Part shown: positions 1 to 28,715 of the stretch, piece after piece
Layout: every line of letters starts with the position of its first letter
Numbering within the stretch: position 1 is the first letter of the stretch
Source of the DNA: Callipepla californica brunnescens
Lineage: Eukaryota; Chordata; Aves; Galliformes; Odontophoridae
DNA length: 64,000 nucleotides
Direction of reading: 5' to 3'
Assembly: GCA_023055505.1 (NCBI GenBank)
Contig: JALIRH010000003.1
Location: 2,409,501 to 2,473,500 of the forward strand
Notes under the pieces: model-generated
Seen by the model: the letters and a program-made list of their open reading frames with translations, nothing else
What the model was told of the DNA's origin: nothing
Databases searched by the model: none
Made by a program: the position numbers and the translations under genes

Positions 1-164
1 TGTCGCTGGATTCCCTGCATTGTCATTTCCCTGAGGAAGTTTCCCTGGTAGGAGTGCGGGCAGTCCCTTTCGCTAGGAATAACTGTCATACTTTGATAGA
101 TGAATACTCACCTCCTCAGACCTTCAGTTCTTCGAAAATGTCAACTGCAATTAAATAAGATAAA

Positions 165-930
165 ACTCCTGTGCTGCCTACTTGAGTTTCCAAAAGGCTT
201 TCAGCAAGGTCCGTCACCAAGGCTTTTAAGGAAGCAAAGCAGGCATGTGGCAAGAGGGAAGGTTTGTGCGTGGGTAAATAATTCATGAAAAGAAGGGAAC
301 CAGAGGGTGGGAGAAAATGGTCATTCCTCGTGGTGAAGAGAGATTGTAAGAGGAGCCCTTCAAGAAAATCTGTCCTGTGAGGTTTGCTGCTGACACGATA
401 TTAGTTGTCGTTTACTCAGGGTAGTAAAGATGATGGTGCAGAGCTGGAGAATGAGCCCACTAGATTGAGTGGGCAATAAAATAGCAGATGAAGTCTGATG
501 TAGATAAATATGAAGGTTAGGGTAAAAACAGTTCTGATTTCACATATAAAAGATGGGCTGATTGCTTCCTTCAGCAGCAAGAACTCTGGGCTATGATGGA
601 TAGCTTGATGAGATCTATTCATGCTCGCTATCGATACACAGCTTAAGAAGCAAACCAATTATTAACAATTGTCAGCAGAGAGAGAGAGGCAACTGGACAC
701 CATGATGCCAGCGTGTAAATCCATGATTTGCTCACGCCTGGAATACTGCATGCAGTTTGCTCTTTCTTTCTCAAGAGGTATAGGTTGGCTGAAAAAGCTT
801 CAGAAAAGGGCAACAAGGGTGAGCAACACACAGAACTGCTTCTGTACGAGGAATGAGAGAGAGAGCAAAGCAGTCTGAAGGCAAGACATCTGAGCAGAGG
901 GACCTTGCACAAGTTCATGAAATCATGAGG
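165..930 (+). repeat. Old CR1-type LINE, degraded reverse transcriptase
   Basis: Three landmarks of CR1 ORF2 appear in order on the plus strand but in shifting frames. Around 181-225 the translation reads FQKAFSKVRH (the DFxKAFDxVPH motif). Around 381-395 it reads FAADT (FADDT active-site motif, first Asp changed to Ala). Around 735-825 it reads SRLEYCMQF followed by LKKLQKRATRV (RT tail). Stops and frame breaks are frequent, so it is dead. The left edge is uncertain. The divergence looks greater than in the other CR1 copies here. Confidence 0.7.
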
Positions 931-1787
931 CACTGAAAGAAGGGGTCAGTGCTGGTCTCCTTTCACTGCTTGACTGTAGTACAATGCTGTTATCAACAGC
1001 TTTATTAACCATGGGACTCCTTTGGCCAAAACATCCCACATTAAACATGAGTTTGGAAAGGCCTAGTGGCTGTCAGAATGTCCCAACCCTTCTGTACCAC
1101 TCCTATGCAGCTCGCCTCATGGCACTGCACATCCTTTAAAAACAATCAAATGAAATACAATTGTTCAAAAAAAAATAATGAGCATCGTTTCAAGCTACAT
1201 GAGAAAACAGATGACACTGTGATTTGGAGTAAAGCCATGCTTTCACTTAGTTCTAAAAGCCACCTAGGGCGACCAGGAGCTGGTTACACCAAGTGCTGGG
1301 CAGTGCTTAGCACTGTGTTCCCATGGCATCTGCTCGCCCCTCACACTTCCTTGGTGAAGACCAGCTCTGGTCGGATCAATCCAACACTGTTCATGACGGG
1401 TGACGGATTTTAGGAAGCATCCCCAGGGTGCACACAGTGCTGCCAAATTGTTTTCTATCCTCCCGTTGTTTTCTTGTGGAAGGGAACAATATAAATCTTT
1501 CTCTTCAGCAGTTAACTTGCATCTGTTGCTGTTTCTCATCTGTTGTTCCTGTTCCACAACCCTGAGAATCTCATGTGCTGTCCTTGGCATGGTATCAGAC
1601 AAGCATGCCTGATATCACAGAGATTATTGGCTTCTGGGCTACATCAGGCAGGAGCAGATGAAGTCTTCAAGCAGAAGATTTTATTTCCTTGAAACCGCAG
1701 TAAAATAAAATGAAATCAGAGAAGAAATTAAAACAAAAACGCACTGAGGGCTGTGATTTTTTGGCAACTTTCGGCCTAGGACAACCC

Positions 1788-1870
1788 CATAGGTTCATAG
1801 GATTACAGACCAGATGGCGTAGAAGAGACCTTAAAGATCATCTAGTGTAGTGCCTTAATGTCTCCTGCAT
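1788..1870 (-). repeat. CR1 3'-tail fragment
   Basis: The plus strand reads GGTTCATAGGATTACAGACC and then GAGACCTTAAAGATCATCTAG, the reverse complement of a CR1 3' end. Only the terminal 60-80 bases are recognisable. Confidence 0.5.
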
Positions 1871-4800
1871 GATGCAGAGCTGTACAGTGCTGTACAGATC
1901 TCCTGTCTGAATTACCTCTGAGCAGGGTTCCTGGCAGGCTGCAGCCACCCGCCGTCCTCTGCTTTGGTTATCTGTTATTCCACCTTTTTTTCTTTTTCCT
2001 TCCCACTTTTGCCCTTCTATTTCCAAAAGAAACTGCACTGAAAACACTCTGGAGAAGTGTAAATCACTGTGGTTGATGAAGTTAGGAGAATTTATATGAG
2101 GGCAGGCTTTTTCATCTTCAGCTGTCATGGGTTCATCCTGCTCTGCCGGCTGCAATACTCCAGGCTACAGAACTCTGTGCTGAAACAGTATTGTGCAGCT
2201 TACTTAGATGGTTAAGAATGATCTGCCTATGATAACCCACAAATTTCCCTAGAGAATTTATTAGGTTTAAAGATTCTGAAGAAAAACAAACAAAAAGAAA
2301 AGCATTTTCTTAGACTGTGGCACTTTGATTAATTCTGATGTGACATGAAAGTCATTGCGCGTCTTCCACAGAACCCAGTCCTGCGTTATGTGAATGGAAG
2401 AGGTGGAGGCAGGTAATGTATGAGTTGTCTGAGAGTAACTGCACTGCACTGGAAAAATATTCTCGCAGCCAGCATCGCAGCCTTTAAGACATCATTTCTG
2501 AGGCATGCAAAATACAACATCACTTTTTCCTTTCAGTCTAATGGAATCTCATTGGGAATTATGAAGGACAATTTTTCTTTTCTCAGGTTTTAGCAGACTG
2601 CTAAACAAATGGAAATTTTTGCTTTTGACGGAGTACAATGGCTAATGCTTTACTATTCATGACAATAACACAAAGATGGGACAAATCTGCAAAAGTCGTT
2701 GTCAACAGAGCTGTTAATCTTAGCATTTTTTCTGCTGCTGGCAAACTACAAGACATTTTCCATTTCCTGCTGAGGCTGTGTCCACGAGATTTGGGGTAGC
2801 ACCATGGTGAGCGAGCAGGAATGAGCTAAAAATGATGAAACCTGCGCTGGCTGAGAGGTTTCAAGGAGATCTGCCAGGAGCTCCGTCAGCTTTGTCCCAG
2901 AATGCACAGGGCTTCCATTAGGGTTAATGGGAAACACTGCATCATGAGAAGTGTCAAGAGGAGAGTTACAGTGGGGCAGAAAGTTGCAACCAAATACAAG
3001 TTTAGGAAGATTGAGATTAAACTGCTGGAAATTCAGAAGAGGACACGCTGGGAAGTCTCTTGACCCAGCAAAACTGTCACTCCAGCAAAAATAATAAGCA
3101 AGAGGTCACTGATTATGAATGGAAGCTGAGAAACGTTCCCCCAAGTGCTGCTCTGAGATACTGGCACGAATGTCATGGGTGGCACTGATTAATGACACTG
3201 TGCACAAGTTCCTCTGGAAGGCTTCTATGATTTTAGCAGCAGCGTGACAGGAAAACTCGGAGGAACAGAAGCAGGTCTGCACATTGCAGAAGCTTTACCA
3301 AAGTAAAGGTCAAAAAGCACCCCAAACCTCTTACACATGCTTTAGGAGAAAAGCTTGGAAGTGTTCTGGCAGTGTCGGATTGTTCAGAGCATGAACAATG
3401 TGGAGGGCAACAATAGGAGCAAATAGGAGCACATTTTTATGATCACGGAGTGATGTGTTCATGACAGACTCAGTGAATTGTTGGAAAGGAATCTCAGAAA
3501 ACATTGGCAAAGTCACTTCATTTTCAAACTGCTTTTCTTTGGGGATTGATGTGCTTGATTTCTTTTTTTTTTTTTTTTTTTGTGGATGAATGACACATTT
3601 TCTTCAACTCAAAATTAAATTTAGGACATGCATTTCTGTGAGGAGGAAAAACATCACAATAAAGAAACTTATGCCACTACTTTGAAATGTGGTCAGAAAA
3701 CTGTACTTTTTGCACAGGGATAGAACGTGGAAGTTAAAAGCATGGACCAAGACTGCTTTGGCATCAGTGTTAGTGTCTCTAGTGCAGTCAGCTATGTTAG
3801 AGAACAGAAAAGCAATAGTGGGAGGAATTCAGGTTAGTTAGGTATCAATTGTCAGACGAGCCTACCAGGAAGTGCAAGTAGAGCTAAAGGTGTGTGGGTG
3901 TTTAAAGGCATTCCCAGTGACAAGAGCTGGCATCAGAAGCTTAGCTCTGTCTTCTTCAGTAAACAAGGAGCTCAGGAAACTTCTTGGTAGACCTTCTCCT
4001 CAGGGTGCAGACCCTCAATCAGCCCTAATGGTATTTTTATTTTTGGGTCTGATCTGGAAGCTCAGTGCCTTAAGAGGAAGACTGGCATTGGTTCTCATGT
4101 ACTGGATGAGGACTGTCCTTTGCTGACAGCTGTTTCCAGTAGTGAAAACATGAGGTGAGGGAACAGCAGTTCACTTTTAGTCCCAGACTTCATCTCATTT
4201 AGATGAAGTGTGGACTTGCTTACCTGAAATGAGAACAAGGAAGTGTAAAACCAGGTACACATATTCTCTGTGCCACCATGAAGGATGAAGCGATGAGAAC
4301 TGCCTGGCCATTACAGGGGAAAGCCAAACGATCCCTGGGGCTGCACATCCAAAACAATGGCTGTGATGAGGAGCTGCTTCAGTGGCAAAAGCATGCTGGA
4401 ACTGGAGCCTGCCAGTCAGAGAGGCAAGTACTGCAAAGTGCTCCTGTTGGCAGCTCTGAGGAATGAGAGGAAGATTTACCAGAGCTCAGAAAGCATTCCT
4501 GCTGAAGGCAACTGCTGGAGTTAGCAGAAGAATGGTGAAGGTGAGGTGAGAGCAGGGATGAAGACCAGAGAAAGGGATGAACGGGAAGAGTAATGCTGGC
4601 ACCAAAGATTCCCAGTGCATGAGAGCCAGTCATTCATGGAAAACGGGCGCGTTGCCTGACATCCCCACTGCATCCAGAAATACAATTGGAGTGAGGCACA
4701 GTCCTTTGGAGGACCACATTTGTGGGAGCCATATGTCACCCAGTGGGTACAGCCAGTCTTTGGAAACTGGCTTGAGGGATTTCTGCCTTTCTAATGAGCA

Positions 4801-5324
4801 ATGGGGAACAAAGCAGAGAGAAAATTAAGCAAAGCCCCAAGGAAAGGTCTCTCTGAGAGCCTGCAGCACATTTTTGCCATACGTTTCATGGTAGCTCCTG
4901 CATGCTGAAGCTCCAGACAATTCAAGGAACAGACGAGGTTAAAACAGCAAGGAGTGTGAAGAATAAAACATGAGCACTCACAGCTTGAATTAGAAAAGAG
5001 GAGAGCACCTTGTGGAGTGCAGAGCAGGTAAGGAAAACAATATTCCTGCAGTGTGTAATACAGCACAGGGAAAAGAGAATGGGGGGAGGGTGAGGCTGCT
5101 GCCAGATATAAGCTGAGCATCAACAGCAGTGTTCAAGAACCTGAAACTGGAGCCTGGAAGTGCTGTTCAGAAACCCATCAGTTCACTGCTTTCTCCTCCC
5201 TTGGTATCCGGACGCCCTACCCTGTTCTGGGCTGTCAGTCCAACAAGATGGACTTCTCTGCACTAAGCAGCAGGCCTTGTTTGTTCAGTGGCAGAGTCAG
5301 GCTCTATTTGCCTTGTCCTCTGTG

Positions 5325-5505
5325 CAGGTAACAGAGCACTGGCACCAGCTGCCCAGAGGCTGTGGGGTCTCCTCCCTGAGATCTTCAGAAGCCACCTGGG
5401 TGTGGGCCTGGGCACTGTGCTGTGGGTGTCCCTGCTGGAGCGGGGGTTGGGCCAGATGGGCACCGAGGTCCCACCAGCCTCAGCCAGTCTGTGATGCTGT
5501 GTCCT
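5325..5505 (+). repeat. CR1 3'-end fragment
   Basis: The plus strand translates as VTEHWHQLPRGCGVSSLR, the last codons of CR1 ORF2 (VTEHWNRLPR...), then WVSLLERGLGQMGTEVPP, and ends with the TCTGTGATGCTGTG tail typical of CR1 8-mer repeats. It is 5' truncated. It explains part of the long plus-strand open frame at 5160-5630. Confidence 0.75.
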
Positions 5506-8500
5506 CATGTGGCATAGCACAGCAGTACTGCTCATGTAAAGGAGCTGGGGGCCCTTCCTGCCCTCAGGAAGTGCTCAGCAAAGCCTGGGGAGGTCAGGGT
5601 TCCCTGCATGGAGACAGGAACTGTCCCTGAAGGCCTGCTCACTTGCCTCCCTGCTGCTCTCCCACCTCTGTGGGAAGCTGGCTTCCAGGCTGGAGTGGCA
5701 TTCCAACAACATTTTTGCTGGACAGAAGAATGACACGATCCCCCAGATATCTTGTACAGCCTTCCAGGGCTTGAACATGTGAGTGATTAGGTTCCCTAGA
5801 CATCTGTTGCCGTTCTGAATAGTGGAAGAAACTCACAGTGAGATTGGTGTCCTAATAAATTCAGGAAAAAACCAAACCAAAACAAAAAAAGCTTTGAGCA
5901 CAGGGCACGTTTATACTTAAAGGGAGAGATATGCTGCCCCTGCAATTTGGCAACATTCATGTCCTCTGCTAAGGAAGGGCGGGAAGTCTGAGAAACCTCA
6001 TGCTCCAAATACAGCTCCTAATGTCCTGCTGAAGATGAGGCCTGTGTTAAGCACCAGCATTGCTATGGTACAGGGCACAAAATACCCCCTGGAAGCAGCT
6101 CTTCTTCCAGCCTTCTCCCAGGAGTCCTTCTCCCAGGACACCCTGGAGCTCTGCATTTGGGAGGCTCCCAGGAGCCTCACCCACTGTTTTGCCTGCCCAG
6201 GGCTTTGCCCACACAATGGCACCATGCTCCTGCAGGGCAGGGAGACCACGGCCCTGTGAGACCTCTGAATTCTAGAGCAGCAGCCAAGCAAAAACGACTA
6301 CCACCCAACTTCTGCCCTGGGGCTGGTGTCAGCTGGAAGAATATCACATGAGACGAAGCAGAAAATGTTTTTTTTTTTTTTTTTCTTTTTTGCCAGGATG
6401 ATTTATCACCAGCTGTTTGAATCTGCCCAGATGCCTGCAGTACTGAAAGTGTTGAAAGGATGAAGGATTTATTTATGTAAAGAGCTACGAAACTTTGCAT
6501 GAGGGGGCACATTGGGTAAAGGCAGGCCCAAGGCAGGAGCTACAAGACACAACCTTAACCTGCATGGTTGATCTGCCCGAACAGATCCCCTTGTGTTTCC
6601 TGCATGGCCCCCTCGGCCAGACCTAATGCCTCCCTGCTCACATCTCTTCAGTGCTTCCGAACATCGCAGGAGACTGAGATCCCTAAATCTTTTAGGTCAG
6701 CAATGTGATGGAGGCTCAGCACATTGTGCCTTTCCAGCCACACAGAGGGGGCTCCTTACCAAAACCTGCCCTCCACTGCAGTTTTGTGCTGAAGGAGGCA
6801 CCTTCGCATTCAGGCCTGCAGAGCGCGGTTAAATGGTTGAGGAGTTAATTAATTCAGTCTATCACGTCCTTTAAGTCCTTTATCTTTAGCTTCCATAATA
6901 ACAGACCAACAGAGAACTCCATGGTTCAGTGCCTGCAGCTAAGCACCAGCGTGATGGTTGCTCTGGAAGCTTGAGATGAGCTACGGCCAGTGCAGCTCTA
7001 CAAGTACAGGCTTCACAGGTCTGTGACTCTGAAAGGAAAGATACACAGTTCCTTTCCTGTTATTCTCTGAGTTGTGACACAGATTAATACAGCAGAAACC
7101 AACACATGTTGGCATCAAACCCATGAACAGAAAGCATCTTCTATAGAATATCCTTCCAGGTGATACCATCCTTCCCCTGACCCAGAAGTACTAGCCCCAC
7201 TTGGCAAGACTGGCTGCCTAATTCTCACCAAAGGGAATCAGCATGAAAAACAACAAATGCTGTTCAAAGCCCCTAATGAAACGGTCTCGACAGGGTTTCT
7301 GATTTATTAGCTGGAAGGATTTAATATTTCTGATACCCTTCCTCCATCTACTTCCTCTGGCAAGTTGAAGGCTTTGGGAGGCTCCAACAAGCAGAAAGGA
7401 CGGGCAGCTGGCCCGCGACACCAAACTGTTTAATGACTGGGTTGTTGTGCGAGTGACTGTCATCTGTGAGAGGAGGATGTTTTCCAGTTTGTCCTTGGCA
7501 CTCAATGCTCCACAAGCTAGTGCTGGAGGATAACTGCATTGCAAATATGGGGAATTACAAGGACAACTTCTTTTGCTTTCCATCTTCGAGGGGTGGGTGC
7601 TATTGCAAAGATAAGATTGGGATCTGTACTTTCTTGAAGCTCAGAAGGCCTGAGCATCTCTAATTAAGAAAAGTCATGCCTTTAATTTCAAAATATAGCC
7701 AGAGATTCATTTGCAATTAACGACAGAGGCTTCCCAAGCTCTGCAATTTGCAGGCAGTGATCATAAAGGTTTATTTCACTTTTTTGGCAGTAACGTGAAG
7801 TCTTCCTAATATCCATGCCTATCTACTGAAATGTGAGATGAAGGGTAAGCCACAGCTTGGGTCACTGTGAGCAGCCATAGGTTTACAGTTTTATGACGGT
7901 CGTATATTCATGATGAAAACACACCTTTCATGCTGAGGAGCTTTTAAATAAAATAAACTGAAAAAGAAAACAATGTCAGTGCAAAACAGCACAATGTTAA
8001 TTATTAACAACAAACATGAGTGCTTAACAGTATTGCCACGTTACTGAAATAGATACCTGCACACATGTACAGCTCAAAGCATGTTTCACTACAGCAGAAC
8101 TTCCTCTGAAACACAACACTTTCAGAAAAATCATATTCCGTTGAGAAAAAAACACCGTTTCATTTGCAGTAATCAACTCACTATGCATTTTCTGCTCCTG
8201 TTACCACTCTTAAGATATTCTGAATACCGAAATGCCCCAACTCTTTATTCAACTTCTTTCCCAGGAAGGAAACAACAGCCCACATTTACAGTACTCCATC
8301 ATTTGCTGCTTCAATGACATGCTCGTGTTGCACGGCAGGAGATATCCTCCAAGCAGCACATTAGTGTTTTCATCAGCAAAGTGATTTCATCCAAACCTCT
8401 AAAGAACTGCATTAACTGGCGTATAACTAACAAACAATTTCCTCTGTTATTTAGTATGCTCCCAGTTACTCAAAGTTACTGCTAATTTTTTAGCTCTTGC

Positions 8501-11137
8501 TCCTAAACCCAGCCCTCTCCATTTCTTGGGGAATGTTTATTTTGGAACTTGGAAAACAAACGTCCATCTAAGACACTGAAAGAGTCAAGACAATATGGAT
8601 ACTACAAAATTGAGTTCTTTTGCTTTTCATCTGATTATTTCTGCTATATTTTCACAGTAATGTTAAGATGAAAATTACAGACAATATTTTTGGGCTAACA
8701 GCGCACTGTTATAGACAGATGCCTAGCTTAATGCTTTAGCTAGCACTATCAGATGCCTATCTTACATGCATGCTAGTTGAAACACACACTTTAAGGTGTT
8801 CAAGAAGAACATCTCCTTCCTTTTTGCACACAGAAGGCTTGATATGCACTGAAAGTAGAACACACACCAACATCTGTCTTCTGAACAGCACACACCAGGC
8901 CAGAAAGGTCACATTTGCAGACATCGATCCATCGACTCCAGCTCTCACGTTGCATTTGTTGTGGAAGCTAAAAATCTTTAGTGAAAACCACCATGAATTG
9001 ATCAAGCCTCACTATTCAGACCTTCAGAATTAAATGTACCCTGCTATGGGTAAGGATGCAAGCACGTTTGTTCCTTGCCTTTGTTACTCCTGTTATAAAG
9101 GTAGAGGGCTGTCTACAGAGCAGAGATGCTGATGCTATTATTGATCATTTCTGGGTTTAAGAGTTAAATTTTCAGTTAGTTTTCTTATGAAAAACTGGGG
9201 GAAACAGACAAATCACAGTCCAGAATTTGATATTATTTCTGCAGATGCCGGTCTAGCTTCCACTCAGGCACTCCATCACGGGGATCTCTCTGCCATGAAT
9301 ATGTGGGAGGTGTGAGATTGCTTAGAAACAGTGTAGGATTATTCAGGAGTAATGTTATCTGAGAACACCCCTTGGTTATCTTCAGGGACAAAAGAACTGG
9401 AAGGCCACCTCACCTCCCTTTCTTCAACGGTAAGGGGAAAAAGCTGGAGGAATGCTTTTTATTTCCCTGCCACACAATAATAGTAAGGCAGAACTAATTA
9501 AAAGAACATATGGAGAACTGAAAAATGCTGCCAAACCTGGATGTTCAAACAGCAGGGACTATCCAAGCCTTGAGAGGTCTGCACAAAGAGGCAATTGCAC
9601 AAAAGCTGTCTAACTAAAGACTCCCAAAGTAGAAGAGCTTGGCATAAAATTGGGAGCTTGTTTGTTAGCTTGACTTCCAAATGCCTCCTGCAGCCCTCCC
9701 CCCTAAATCCTACTCAGCTTGGAAAACCCCCTTCACAGGAGAGGCTGACAGGAAAAGTCTATATGCAGATCTTCAGGCAGCCCTCAGGGGCTGCCTTAGG
9801 CTAAAATTAAATGACCTGACATCACCTTTCAAACATAGATGTCTGAAAGCTGTTGCTTGCTGTATCAAATCCAAAGAACTGCTGCTCGTGTTTCTGCCTT
9901 CCTACAGACAGATGGCCAAGAAAACTCACGTCAAGAAAATCCTGGTGAAACAGGAGAAGTTCTGGGCATGGCAGCAGGTGTTTTCAAATTCTATCTTAAC
10001 CATCCCTTACTCTTACATACCCACAGCCAACTGCCCTTCTTCTTCCCTTAGATGTTCGTGGTTAATTGGTGGGGAGGGTTCCATCTATCCATCTATACTC
10101 CAATATAAGGGAAATTAATTTGCTCTTTCTATGAAGACTCAAACTTTTAAAATACTTCCAACTCTTTTCACATATATCAACTCCGATGCAAATGTATTCT
10201 CATGGAGGCAAAGACAACAAAGATATCTTTACATTAGCTGTGAAGAATATCAGAAGGGAGTACTGTGTGAAAAGTTCATTTATTTCCACTTAAGAACAGA
10301 TTTTAGCTTACATAACATAAGCCTCTTACAGGACTTGAGTGAATTTTGCTTCATGCACTGGAAATAAAAGGCACAGAACTCAGAGCCCCTGCATGAAATA
10401 GCATTACCACTGTACAGAGAAGTTACCCTTGAAAGCAGATTAACTGAAATTTCATTATGTTTTTTTACACTAGGAATTGTTTGGTTCCAGGTCTATTTAA
10501 TCAAAACCTTAAAGGTTTAAACTCCAGTGTATTACAAGAGTATTACTTGCTTGGAGTTAATATGGATTCCATTTGGGGCCATCATCCTTTCTGTACTAGA
10601 AAGAGGATGCAGTCAATAGGACAGCTCTGCAATACAACTCCTTTGAAACATGAATCTTGTACTTGGAATACCTACTTAAGATCAATTAAAGTATCAGAAT
10701 GAAGACCTTACTATTGGAACAAAATGCCTTTCTAATAGAGATAGCACCATTTTACAGGGGGAATCCTGAACATTTATTTTGTGACTGGTGGCTCCACCTT
10801 CAATACTCTCGATTGCCACTCAAAGAGAAGCGGTTGTTTCCAAACTCTCCACATTACCTGCTGGTAAAAACAGAAAAAAACAAAAACAAAACGTGTTCGA
10901 GCAGCTAGACCACAAGGTAAAACAAAGACTGAAAAGATGACTGAGGTGGCTGTACTCAAGGACTTGAGATTCAAGGCACCGATATAATTGAGCTGTTTCA
11001 CAGTTATCCAAGGATCCTGCTTTCTACAAACCCTATCAAGCAAAGCTCTTGCTCAGAGAAAAACCTCTGCACTGTTGATACCATAGAAGAGTCTAGATGC
11101 TCTGGGGTGTTACTTTCAAAGATGGCACTGCACTTGT

Positions 11138-11995
11138 GCATCACAGGATCACAGGGGCTGGGAAGGGACCACTGAAGATCATGTAGTCCAACCTCTGGAT
11201 AAAGCAGGTTACAGAAAGCGTTGAGGCAGGTTTTTAATATCTCCAGAGAAGGAGTCTCTAAAACCTCTCTGGGCAGCCTGTTCCAGTGCTCTGTCACTCT
11301 CATGATAAAGAAGTTTTCCTCATGTTCAGATAGAACTTCCTATGTTCCTATTTGTGTTCATCGCCCCTTGTTCTGTTCCTGGGCACCACCAAGAAGAATC
11401 CCGCCCTATCCACTAGACACCCTTCCTTCAGATATTTATAAGCATTGATGAAATCCCTGCTCAGTCTTCTCCAGGCTGAACAGTCCCATGTCTGTCAGCC
11501 TCTCCTCACAAGGGAGGTGCTCCAGGCCCCTCAACCTCTTTGTGGTCTTCCACTGGACTTTCTCTAGAAGTTCCCTGTCTTTCTTCAACTGGAGAGCCCA
11601 GAACTAGACAGAGTACACCAGATGTGGCCTCACCGGGACAAAGCAGAAGGAGAGGATCACATCCCTCCGCCTGCTGGCCACACTCTTCTTAATGCACCCC
11701 AGGATCCCATTGGCCTTCTTGGTCCTAAGGGCACACTGCTGACTCATGGCCAACCTGCTGTCCACCAGGACACCCAGGTCCTTCCCTGCAGAGTTCCTTT
11801 CCAGCAGGTCAGTCTCTAACCTGTTCTGATACGTAATATTCCCTCCCAGGTGTAGGACTCTACACTTGCCCTTATTGAACCTCATAGCGCTCCTCTCTGC
11901 CCATCTCTCCAGCCTTCCCAGGTCTTGCTGAATTGTAGCACAGCCTTCTGGTGTGTCAGACACTCGTCCCAGCTTTCTATCATCGGCTTCATTTG
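11138..11995 (-). mobile_element. CR1 LINE, 5'-truncated
   Basis: A 5'-truncated CR1 on the minus strand, 3' end near 11138. A continuous stretch (11604-11963) encodes the C-terminal RT part with TPEGCATIQQDLGRLERWAE, FNKGKCRVLHLGG, KDLGVLVDSRLAMSQQCA and RPHLVY. It is followed by RVTEHWNRLPREVLETPSLE from another frame (11004-11303), so at least one frameshift separates them. No endonuclease or catalytic YxDD part remains. This is one of the better preserved CR1 copies here. Confidence 0.93.
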
Positions 11996-13139
11996 TAACA
12001 GTGCAGATGTTTCAAATTCCAAAATGATCTTAGAAAATAGTTCACGTCTGTGGGAAAAGGGTTAGGGTGAGAGGCTGAACCTGAACTCCAGAAAAGAAAA
12101 AAAAATTCCTTCAACTCTCTATTTTGATTGTTCAAATCAGTGCTGTGATCAGAATACAGCAGCCCATACATTATTTGGTAAAAATGATGTCCAGGGTTCA
12201 TAAATAAGCCCCAGATCACATACAGGTTTATCAGCATGGCACTTGTTACAAAAGTAGAAATCCCTTTTTATTCCCTGCCCTCCAAAATCACATTATTCAT
12301 TATAAGGGCTTTGGAGGCATGATCCTTCCCAGGCTACAGAGTGAATCAAGAGAAGTCCCTGAGTGTGAGAGAAACAATATGAATTTGGTACAGATAAACA
12401 GCAGCTTACTCTCTTTTTAAATACCACTCCCTCTCTTCCCTACTTGCTTAGAGACAAAGCTCTTGAGGGCAGAGCTCAAGATTCAAGCCCCAGGATTCAA
12501 GTATGAATACGATGACAAACGTGTTTCTGGAAGGGTGTATCAGTTGATCCAAAATGGAGAAGCAGCAGTATTTTCTTGATGGGCAGCAAGACTGAAAGCA
12601 AATGGTAGAAAACCCTTCTGTCCCCACAATCAAAATCGACCTGCTGCACTGCAGCACACTGAAGCTCAGACAGCTACTAGACAGCTTCCACTTGTATCTA
12701 ATAGCTCTACAGCCAAAACAAAGTAATGAAATGGCAGTTCAAATACCATATGTCAAATCACCAGGGAGTCTGCTTACGTGCTTGTGTTGCTTTGCAACCA
12801 GGACAAGGTCATATATGTATCTTCAAATTTTGGCACCTCGGAGAATATTGTGTCACATGCATTGGGAAAATCTGGATTTGAACAATCTAGACAAACCTGT
12901 CTACAGTTTAAAAATAGATGCAGAATTAACAGTAGACAGGCCACACTAGGAAGTGTATGTGCACACCTTGACTGAGAACTGAGTGAGAATCTGAAGAGTT
13001 CTTCAAGTTTTCCTGCCTCCAATTTTCTCTTCTTTGTGGAAATAAACAACAGAAGAGAAAACAGGGACATTTTCAAATCTTTTTGGAAAGGAAAAACGAT
13101 TTAGCAACATTATTACAGACTGCAACACACTGTTACAAA
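11996..13139. other. Intergenic stretch between CR1 and PREP 3' UTR
   Basis: About 1.1 kb of AT-rich sequence with a possible distal AATAAA (12267-12272, minus). The open frames on both strands are short and unrecognised. Confidence 0.5.
12267..12272 (-). terminator. Alternative distal polyadenylation hexamer (AATAAA)
   Basis: A canonical AATAAA on the minus strand about 1.4 kb after the PREP stop and just before the CR1 copy. It could give a long 3' UTR. A single hexamer is weak evidence. Confidence 0.2.
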
Positions 13140-13669
13140 CAGTATGAAATAATACAAGGTTTTAATAATATTTGGGTAATTAATTACCTAGATTACTATC
13201 TCCTCGACATTTCACAATTATCAAAGAACGTTTTAAATTTCCATTCTTAAATAAGTTACTGCGTAAATAAAGTATGCTCAGAGTTCTTGTAGGCGGACAG
13301 TACTTACATTTAATTACAGATGACCTGGGTATGATTATAGGTGCAAAATACATTAAAATTGCTTACATGAAATCAGCTCAGCTAACACTAACTCTGGAAT
13401 CTAGATGTTCACAACAGCACCGACAGCAGCTCAGCTATGTACTGGAACATGCTACTTAATACGTACTTTGAAATGCAGTAGAAAAGAAATTTAAAGAAAC
13501 TCTAAAAAAAGGGAAGCACAGATCAAAATTCCATAGCAGGTTGGATCGATAAAATATTGAACTGTAGTTCTTAAATGTAAGTACTACACCAAGTAGTAGC
13601 CTTGGTTGGTCTTAAATGGTGTTAAAGCCCTTTTTTTTTTCCTAAAGGAGACAGTAATAAGCATTCTGC
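13140..13669 (-). other. PREP: Probable PREP 3' UTR (short form)
   Basis: About 530 AT-rich bases between the PREP stop and a candidate polyadenylation site. No open frame continues. A pyrimidine run lies at about 13631-13642 on the plus strand. The lower limit is inferred from the ATTAAA signal; a longer form reaching the AATAAA at about 12270 is possible. Confidence 0.45.
13161..13166 (-). terminator. Candidate PREP polyadenylation signal (ATTAAA)
   Basis: ATTAAA reads on the minus strand 504 bases after the stop codon. About 20-60 bases further on the same strand lies a GT-rich stretch containing GTTTGTAACAGTGTGTTG, the expected arrangement for a cleavage element. It is the common single-base variant of AATAAA. 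Confidence 0.4.

Positions 13670-28715
<15,046 letters not shown>

Larger units (their letters stand above)
931..11137. other. Gene-free flank downstream of PREP
   Basis: About 10 kb with no gene I can support. Open frames are short and overlap on both strands. It contains two small CR1 tails (about 1788-1870 and 5325-5505) and homopolymer runs T19 (3563-3581) and T17 (6368-6384). Parts near 1260-1440, 4260-4760, 5160-5640 and 6035-6300 are richer in G+C than the introns. In mammals the next gene on this side is POPDC3; nothing of it is visible here. Confidence 0.6.

Noticed and set aside
1264..1602. 112-codon minus-strand open frame with a plus-strand partner
   Set aside because: No family resemblance and no splice or promoter context; probably chance in a less AT-rich patch.
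5160..5630. 156-codon plus-strand open frame
   Set aside because: Its middle is the CR1 3' end at about 5325-5505; the length is due to a GC-rich repeat, not a gene.
9681..10118. 145-codon plus-strand open frame downstream of PREP
   Set aside because: No recognisable motif, overlapping open frames in another phase, and a length within chance expectation.
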